Below are positions 53,205 through 61,274 of a stretch of 64,000 nucleotides of DNA, in pieces; positions within the stretch are counted from its first letter, which is position 1; each line of letters opens with the position of its first letter. Source of the DNA: Phymatolithon calcareum (Eukaryota > Rhodophyta > Florideophyceae > Hapalidiales); NCBI GenBank assembly GCA_977006965.1, contig OZ345353.1:3224001-3288000 (forward strand). The letters run 5' to 3'. The position numbers and the translations under genes were made by a program. The notes under the pieces were generated by a model, which was given only the letters and a program-made list of their open reading frames with translations, ran no database searches and had not been told where the DNA came from.

Positions 53205-53423
53205 CAGGGGAGGCACCAATTTGACTGCAATTACAATGAATTGCAATTATGAATTAATTGCAGTTGCATTATTAAATGCAATCATGATTGCAAGTCCTGC
53301 ACTGTAGATTTGCCACGTGTCCGTCCGGACATGTGGTACTGTTCACAGTAGTGCTGTGTTTTGAGTAATTGTCTAATTGCGGACATGCGTCTAATTACAA
53401 GTCCACAATTTGGTGCCTCCCCT
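53205..53423. mobile_element. MITE of about 219 bp with AGGGGAGGCACCAA ends
   Basis: The left end CAGGGGAGGCACCAATTTG and the right end TTGGTGCCTCCCCT are inverted repeats of at least 14 bp. The interior is AT-rich with repeated TTGCA/TGCAA motifs. It interrupts the module spacer at CTACTCGCATG-TCGATCG, which is continuous near 26,360. The right junction carries an extra ATCGACATGATGTCGAT fold-back, and no clean target duplication is visible. Confidence 0.75.
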
Positions 53424-53739
53424 CCTCCCATCGACATGATGTCGATCGCCACCATGGTGATCGTGAACTCCCTTTCGTAACAAAATGGAAACTAGATTTC
53501 ACGTATCTGGACGTCGGCAAAATACATATTGGAGAAAAACTATTAGTGCTAGAGACACCAAATCGTCACAGTATGCCGGCGATCGTGATTTGTTTTTTCC
53601 GACGGCAGAACTTTGATCTTTAAATATCAGTTAAATCTGTACCAGAAAGCAGAGTTCCTTACCGGTCACTGCTGCTCCCGCAGCGTCGTTAAGGCTCGAT
53701 TTGACGAGAAGAGACATTGCTACCCGAAGATGATTGGCG

Positions 53740-56277
53740 CGTACAATGAGTCAACGTCGTCGCCGAAAGCTGCTTCCTCCTCTTGTCTGTCTCTGACCCC
53801 CGTTATTCCCTCTTCCCCCACCTCTACCTCTGTCCCAATGTCTATCCCTGCCACCGCTATCCTCAATGTCCCCGTGTCCCACACTTCCAAGATGTGGTGG
53901 TTTGGGGATATTGTGGTCGGCACCGGTACTGCGAAGCGTGCCATGATACCAACGATCGCACCACATGCCCCCCGTGCAATTAATGGGAGTCCCCAGAGGA
54001 ACACAGGAGTGCTTCCACGATATAGAAATGTTGCGCGACCCGCATTACCCACAGCACGGCTCCCTCTACGCTCGCGACGGACTGAACCATGTTTCCAGGG
54101 AAGAAGTACACAAAAGTTGAAAGATTCCCTGCCTGCGGAACACGAATCATATTACATGATATGAACTTCTTTGCAGAGTCTCTCAACTCCCCAATAATAC
54201 ACGGGGATTTGTACAGCGGACATTCCGCGACATTCGACTGGTTTGACGGCGTGCTCTGCGATAATGCACACGTTGGGTGTGTGCACATGAAGCATCGAAA
54301 GTTTAACATCTTCTTCTCCGGGTCACAGCCTCGTCACTCGGCGGATGTGAAATGCAATAAGGGCATAACGTGTGACGGGCGTTTGACGATGAATTGGTCA
54401 TCTGCAGCACTTGAAACTGGCACACGGCGCACCTCGCATCGTGTGGCTCAATAATCCCAAATCGCCGCAACTCGAGCGGTAAACTTGTGCGATAAATCGC
54501 ACGTCCTGCAATGCAAACTACGATCTGAAACTTCGCTCCCACTCGCATGACCAAAGCCACCTCTTCGACCGCGCCCACGCCCACGATCTCTGCTCCTTCC
54601 ATCTCCTCCGCGAACACTACCTCGCGACGCTGCTCGTCCACTTCCGGGTCACCCTTCGAAATCCATAAAATTCCTACATTCGGAGAGATTGGGCACCAGA
54701 CTCTGCCATGTAGCCGCGGAGAAAATATTAAACATGATTCGGAAGACAATGCTCAAAGTTTCTGTATTACGCAACTGAGCAACTTGGCGATACACTCAGT
54801 CAGCGCAGCCGGCAGCACAATTGCAACTTGCGCCTGTCCATTGCCCAATTTTTCAATTCCTCCTCCTGTTTCGCGCGAATGCATGCGCGGGCAACATGGA
54901 GCTGACATCTTTCGTGTGACACGACAAGAGCAATGTCGACTTACGTGGGTGCAAAGCGTCCACCGTTGCCCCCCTCTTTCACGACCTACTTCCGCTCTTG
55001 CGATTTCCTGATATGCTTCGCGATCGTGGCGTCCGTTCCGATTCCGTAATTATCCAGGAGTACAATGACATCGGCCTCCGAGAGCAGCGGCGGTAGTTGA
55101 GTCTGTCACTCGCGCAACGTAAAGCTCTTCGACGGAAGGGTTGCTCCGACATTTAGGAGAGCAGACGGCATGTCAAGCTCAAACCACTTTTCGAGAGGAT
55201 GCATGACCTCGAGATAACCCTTGGGCTCAATGATAAGCCCTCGGGCACCGAAAAACTCGACCTCGCCAGCACGAAACTGCACTGACGTTTCCGCCCCCTG
55301 CTCTTCCGCCGAACAGCACGCCAGGAACCGTTTCGTAATATACTTGTAAACTATGCGGTAGTCATCACTGTCACACCACCCGGGTGCGGCTTCACTCGGA
55401 TGAATTGGTGGATGATGGCCATCATTCTGACCGCCAAAACGCGGCCACATGAAGGCGAAGATGTCTTGCTGACTGGGCGGAGAAAGAAGCCTGTTTGCAA
55501 ACTTCCCCATTCCGGACGTCCCGTTTGTTTTTGAATGAGTCCTTTAAGGTTATAAGTTTCATTGAATTGGTCAGTCTCGGTTCTCGCATAGCTGATTAGA
55601 CTGCCCTTGACCGCAAATATCCAATTTAAATCTCTCCGCGGATACGGTGCGAAACCTGGTATACGCACTTTCAGCACCCACGTCGATCTCCTGTCGGATA
55701 TTAACCTTGCACGCAATGCGCTTGTTCAGTTTCTCAAGATGGGCAACAGCACCCAAGAGATCACCGCGGGTCATGGCCGAGAAGCGAGCACGGTAGACCA
55801 AAATCTCGCATTTGGCGGAGAGACATATTTCACGAACGTCGAAAGCCATCTCCTCACCATACGAGTCTCAATCGAGCCAAAGAATGAGCCAGTCTTCGTG
55901 ACGAGTTGCCGTTCGCAGAGTACCAACGATGTCTTCCTTGTTCTCACGGACGGTCCATGCGAAACGGGTGGCTTTGGGATCAAGCAGGGCGCCAGGATCA
56001 CACGAACCCCACTTACCATACTGTGCCTCGAAATCTGCTTTCTTGAGACGGCCGATGACGGACGTGAAGACCATACGACAGGGGATACCGTTGAGTGACA
56101 TGTCGAACTCGAAGATGCGATTGTACATCGAGTATCCATTGCGCACGGTCACTGCCCCACCCTGCCGCAGGACACTGACGATTTCCTTCGCAGCAGACGG
56201 CCTCTCCGCCACGTTCAGCACGCGCTATACCATCGCGATCTTGACCGTCGATGAAATGCAAGCGACGAGGCAGGCAT
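53740..56277 (-). pseudogene. TOP3: DNA topoisomerase III pseudogene, copy E
   Basis: The most readable N-terminus. A frame from 56,221 runs LNVAERPSAAKEI, NRIFEFDMSLNG, GKWGSCDPGALLD and LILWLD before a TGA (55868-55870) in the DxD motif. It resumes with MAFDVREICLSAK, YRARFSAM and QEIDVGAESAYTRF. After a central deletion the active site reads LISYARTETDQF, so the catalytic Tyr is kept (55588-55590). FLACCSAEEQGAE follows, then the Gly-rich tract and the CPYC/CGQC-type zinc fingers down to about 53,740. The putative first-exon donor GT near 56,262 is CT here. A 14-bp insertion near 54,146 (AATCATATTACATG region) is absent from other copies. The shared TGA groups it with copy A. Confidence 0.87.
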
Positions 56278-57555
56278 TGTCATGTTCCGAAAACCAGTCT
56301 GCACCTAACCGTGCATGCGCTGAGCTGGGGCGAGAATTCTTGGCTGTACAACTAATAAGGTATGATGCAATACGTATTTTCTTGAATTTTTCCCTATCGC
56401 TCTGGCTGCAGCGCACTGCGATCCCGTCAAAAGTGCGCATCCTATTCGACCCGTCCGGTCTTCGTGAGGGGGAAAGGTTCTAAGCATGATGCTGCCGTCC
56501 AGATTGGCATCGAAGTCGAAAATTTCTATCATGTATGATCACTGTTGTCGATTGTCTTTCGCGCATACTCGCGCTTGGCACTAAAAGTATGAGCTTCGTA
56601 AAGAGGCATTTTTCGCCTTTGAGCCTTCTAACTGTCGCCGAACAAAGAGTCAGCAAGGAATGTTTTTTCCTTCTGTCCCAAACAGAACTCACGGGAATAC
56701 CTACTTGCACAATAAAAACCAGCGGAAGGATGACTAGTCTGAAAGGCAGTAGAGATCTGAACGTCTCGTCTTAGAGAGCTGTGGATGTAAGAGTAAGGAT
56801 TGCGCACAACCCTGAACTTCGCACGTGGCACAGGGCAGTGGAATAAGTTTCCCCCTCGCGGTCCTGAATGACACCAGAGGTGGGTTTTGTAGTCCTCTGA
56901 ATGGTGTTACGCCAACCAAGAGAAACTCTTCATTAGACAGAATTCAGTCAAATCTTGCCACTCGGAAATAATATTTCCGAGTGGCAAGACTGTGCCCCAA
57001 ACGTCAGCAGATCCGTTGCTTAGTTTTAGATGAAAATCTTAATTTCTTCTTCGTTTCTACGCCATCACAGTTTTGCTTCAGCTTGTAAATCGACGACCAC
57101 ATGTCTTAGACTGAATGCCTCTCGTAGAGACCTCTAAGTGCCGCACGGAGCTAGTGCCTGAAATGATTACCGACCGACCTTGAACAACTAACACTGATAT
57201 GGTGCTATCATATGCAATTTTTTTAGCCAAAATCGACGTCGGTAACACTCCGGCCAGCAGGTCGGCCATGGAGAAGAAGAAAGCGCACATGCAAAAGAAG
57301 CATAAGGGCCAGGGCTAGAACAAATTAAATTGGTAATAATTTCTAAGAAAATACCAACTTATCAAGTCAACTGTTCTCCTCGTCAGAGGTTGTGTCATAT
57401 TGTTGCCGTTTCCGCTTCTCCGCAGATCGCACGATTCGCACATATGGGTCGGAGTGGGACTAATCTGATGAATGTGAGGTCGCAGGCTTGTGGACGGGGT
57501 GACACTGAGATACCAGATATGAAAAGATCATATCGGTGTTGGCTGACTCGGGGAT
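56278..57555. other. Module 5 tail and flank
   Basis: 56,278-56,830 follows the module 1 tail (6,486-7,020). Beyond that the sequence is unrelated to the modules and holds no gene. A 37-bp perfect palindrome lies at 56953-56989. Confidence 0.5.
56953..56989. repeat. 37-bp perfect palindrome (18-bp arms, 1-base centre)
   Basis: The left arm TCTTGCCACTCGGAAATA is followed by one A and then by its exact reverse complement. Confidence 0.95.
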
Positions 57556-57614
57556 GGGATTCGTCCGATGAGTCATCGTCTGTCTGACAGACGATGACTC
57601 ATCGGACGAATCCC
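57556..57614. repeat. 59-bp perfect palindrome (29-bp arms, 1-base centre)
   Basis: The arm GGGATTCGTCCGATGAGTCA... (57556-57584) is repeated as its exact reverse complement at 57586-57614 around a single T. It shares its last base with the next palindrome. Confidence 0.95.
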
Positions 57615-57660
57615 TCCTATCGCTGGGGTCATTGACAGTCAATGACCCCAGCGATAGGAG
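57614..57660. repeat. 47-bp perfect palindrome (23-bp arms, 1-base centre)
   Basis: The arm CTCCTATCGCTGGGGTCATT... (57614-57636) is repeated as its exact reverse complement at 57638-57660 around a single A. The right arm belongs to the gene fragment that follows (TETPIAGVID coding strand), since the copy at 30,765 has it without the left arm. Confidence 0.95.
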
Positions 57661-58125
57661 TTTCAGTTAGTTTTGCTCTCTCCTCGACAAGGACGCGCGC
57701 ATCACCGCCATGAATCTGACCGTCATCGATAATGCTAACAGGATCGTGCCCCGGGACACTGCCCTGCAGTGCGATCTGGTCGGCGACAGCAACAAGGCAT
57801 AATTTCACGGACTCAGGGATAGGCACTGGCGCATCGCTGCTTTCGCCGTCGCTGAAGGTCTTGATGACTTCTTCCTTGCAATTCTCTATGGCACGCAGGC
57901 AGGGAGAGTTTTGCAATTTGGGGAGATTGTTCGAACTTGCGAGATCTGACGCGGCGAGTATTTCTGCTTCAACGATAGACTCGCTGAGCGAGTTCAAGAG
58001 CGTTTCGAACCGAGCCTTTTTATTTGGCTCGGGTTGCTGGGCAAGGGTACTTAAGAGGGAGAGCCACTTGAAGGCGATATAGAGTGCCTTTGCGCCCTCT
58101 GGACGGGTTTCCTCAAGCCGGAATT
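57629..58125 (-). pseudogene. Unidentified gene fragment, copy 2 (partner at 30,755-31,075)
   Basis: The frame is open from just after a stop near 58,125 through EETRPEGAKALYIAFKWL, STLAQQPEPNKKARFETL, SIVEAEILAASDLAS, KTFSDGESSDAPV and VADQIALQG to TETPIAGVID. There is no ATG before the conserved part, so the gene's 5' end is missing. It ends at a perfect palindrome. It is mostly helical in composition, with no domain recognised. The copy near 30.8 kb shares about 105 codons and is also next to a palindrome. Confidence 0.55.
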
Positions 58126-60003
58126 ATCAACTTTGAAGTAGACGTGCTCCATTTTTCTGGTCTTTCTTGGACCTGCTTGTCACAGCATGTGGAGAATTCC
58201 CCCGGATCGCCTTCACTAAAAGCAAAGCGAAGGCTATATAGTAGTTGAGTGGCCATAATTATTTATTGAGAGGCTACAGAATGGCCTCGGTAACGTGACT
58301 TCGGAACAATGTTGAGTTTTTGTCTAACAGTGAGAGCTGCTATATTCACGAAAGGGAGGAGAAAAACCATGAAAATCCACGGACTAGGATATGCAGGCTC
58401 TCGTAAAGCTCGACAAGGAGTTGATATCCGTATGTAAGGAGATAGTAAAGTAGTACGGGAGACTGTCCTGGCGCGAAGCCAGGACATCCATACTGTGTCG
58501 ATTAGGGATGTGTAAGACAGTGTCTCTTGCGAGCTTGGCGGACGCATGAGAGAAAATATACGATACTTTATACACATTTCAATATTTGTTTGTTCTACCT
58601 AGAAGTAGAAGCTATAGTTGAGGCTCATGTCACATTCAAGCTAAAATACAATGCCATCTACGCTGACATCTGTAACGTAAGCCTAGGCCGATACAAGCCA
58701 AGCATATCTGAATACGGAAATAAAAGGTCTGCGGTACGTATCCTTTGGTACATGCACGTCTGACTTGCACGTCATTAACGCCAGTCCGATCGCTGTTCAG
58801 GAAGCGTTGACATAGTAAAGTGCACGATATGGTAAAATGTTTATGACACATGGGACATCGTCATGGGAAAACTGCTATTGTGCAGGTTGCATCCTGGCAA
58901 AGTGTTGAAGCAATTGGACAAAAAAGCGTCAGTGTCAAATGCAGCGGAAACAAAGTATGCCCAGGTTATATACGGAAGTAAGCGCGAAAGAGCACCAAAA
59001 CGTCACCAAGATGAGCACTGCCGCGATGGAGCGGAATATGATTCTCGGGGAATTGAGACTAGAATTCGTTTCAATTTGGGCCGATGTCAGAGTAGACGAA
59101 GTTACGTTGTGGTTCGATGCAGAGAACATATCAAGTTTCTTTCCTACTAACATAGCAATAATATAGCAAAGAACTGCACGGCTGACATCTGCAAAAACGC
59201 GTTTTGAGTAGGCAGAGTAGGGGATCGTGCTCCGGTGGCACGGCATCTAAAAATGACCTTGGACTCACTTCACGGACAGTACAACAGAGGGGATTTGGCG
59301 AATGGCGTGACAACTGTGGTCCACACTTCCGTACTTTCGAGGTGAGGGGGAACATTGACTTGACCAAGTACAGCTCGAATTTCTGATATTTCCTCAGTTA
59401 ACAAAATTGAATTACTTAGGCAATGTTCAATTCGTGATATGTTTCCAGAGTCAGCAGAGGATCTCCTTCCTAGGGCAGTGGGAACCAGACTATTGATGAT
59501 TTTTATAGACCATAGAGGAGAGAAATAGTGCTCCATCTGTCCTCTTCAGAGCAAGAAGAAACAAGTTTGCAAAGCGCCGTCGACGCAATCCAGAAGACCT
59601 GCCCCAAGAACACGAAGTAGGCAACGCGATTTAGCGCTATGATAGACCTCTCAGGTGCTCAATAGAGTCACATCCACCCCATCCCAACTGTCCTCTTGTG
59701 GCTGCTTGAATAAACCGGAGAATAAGCAAGGGCAATAAACAGCCCTTTAGTCTTCAAATTTGGTGGGCTTGAGAATCGATACACAAACCTGAGGATCGTT
59801 ACACGCGCACAGCATTGATTGGGGCGGCTCACGATGAGTGCCTGCCAATAATCGCATGCCCCTTATCATAGAACTGATATGAGTCCCGGTATGAGATTTG
59901 TTCGTCCCCGTCGATGCTCTTTTGTTCACATCTCCCGGCGAGGCATGGTTCTCTATGCTGGCCTGACCTAGCCTGTTACCTGCTGCTTTCTTCCTCATCG
60001 ACA
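58126..60003. other. Intergenic region without recognisable genes
   Basis: Short frames only. The longest, near 58,863-59,150, has no domain and overlaps equally open frames on both strands. The last 100 bases or so should contain the promoter and 5' leader of the GTP cyclohydrolase gene. Confidence 0.4.
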
Positions 60004-60934
60004 ATGACTGCGGCGGCGAAACAAGTTTCTGTTGTGCCGAATGGTGTCACTGCTCCAAGTGGCGCAGTCGCAACTAATTTGACCTCCGTTCCTGACCCAG
60101 CGGCGCCCGGCGAGAGCGAGGAAACGCGAAGTCCAAATGATACGGGCAGCACTGCAACATCAGTAGCGGAAAACCCGTCACCAATAACGTTCGATTCAAA
60201 GGATTTGAGCAGGCTTTCCGAGCCTCCGGCACGAAAGAAGCCGCGTCTTTCCAATGAGCAACGCATTGCCCGAATGGCGGGCGCCATTTCCACAATTCTT
60301 GACTGCCTCGACGACGATCCAGACCGGGAAGGATTACGAAAGACTCCACAGCGCTATGCAAAAGTGAGTACTGCGTAATTCGAAGTGTGACGAAATCTAG
60401 CGTCCCCGACTTGCTCAATTCGCTTTGCGGCGCAACAACTGCTGACCTCCTTTCATTTTCCTCGCGACACAGGCGTTGTTGTCCCTCACTGAGGGTTACT
60501 CCCAGTCGCCGCGTGACGTGGTTGGCGATGCACAATTCGATGAAAACCACTCCGAAATGGTTCTCGTGCGTGACATCCATCTATTCTCACTTTGCGAACA
60601 TCACATCCTTCCATTTCACGGCTTCTGTCACATTGCTTATATACCAAGCGGTACAGTGGTCGGTCTCAGCAAGCTTGCACGAATAGTCAATCTCTACTCG
60701 CGTCGCCTTCAAGTGCAGGAGCGCCTGACTACTCAAGTAGCAGATGCCATACAAGAAGCAACAGATGCTAGGGGCGTAATGGTTTATTTATCCTGCACGC
60801 ATATGTGCATGTCGATGCGCGGGGTGCACAAGACAGGTGCTAAAACTATCACAACTGCGACAAGAGGAAAATACGCAACCGATGCATCGCTACGACAGGA
60901 ATTTTTGGGTGTACTTAAAAGTGCAGCCTCATGA
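60004..60934 (+). CDS. GCH1: GTP cyclohydrolase I (exons 60004-60363 and 60473-60934)
   Basis: Catalyses GTP to 7,8-dihydroneopterin triphosphate, the first step of folate and tetrahydropterin synthesis. Removing a 109-nt GT-AG intron (60364-60472; GTGAGT...CACAG) joins TPQRYAK to ALLSLTEGY, exactly as expected for the family, and gives 273 residues. The first 80 or so residues are a low-complexity extension. Family motifs are [24 protein letters not shown] (zinc Cys and the active-site His), [23 protein letters not shown], and HMCMSMRGV with the second zinc Cys. The start is the ATG at 60004; an in-frame ATG at 59914 would add 30 residues, possibly a targeting extension, and cannot be excluded. 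The gene is convergent with the ARS2 gene, 340 bp away. Confidence 0.96.
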
Positions 60935-61274
60935 GCGCCTCTGAATTCTCTCTGGTAACGAATGCGTCGTGCTGGTGCGTTCAGTAGGAGGAACACAGCC
61001 ACACTTCCCGGTAAATATTTAGAGGCTGCAACACAGTTTTGAATATCCTTGACAATTATAGTGCAACGCAACGCGAGCGCAGGTTAAACCCACTCGCAAT
61101 TCAAGCAACATCTGACAATCAGTTATTATAGGTGGATGGACGATAAAAAGTACGGGACTACTCGCAATACGTAAGCGCCCGAAAGTGAGAGCCACAGTCA
61201 TTCCTGCCAGAATTATGTCCCCAGTATTAACACAAATCATTCATATAGACACAGAAAAAAGATCAGTCGCACTC
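60935..61274. other. Convergent 3' intergenic region
   Basis: Short AT-richer spacer between the stop codons of the GTP cyclohydrolase and ARS2 genes. It should contain both polyadenylation regions; no conserved signal was singled out. Confidence 0.4.
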
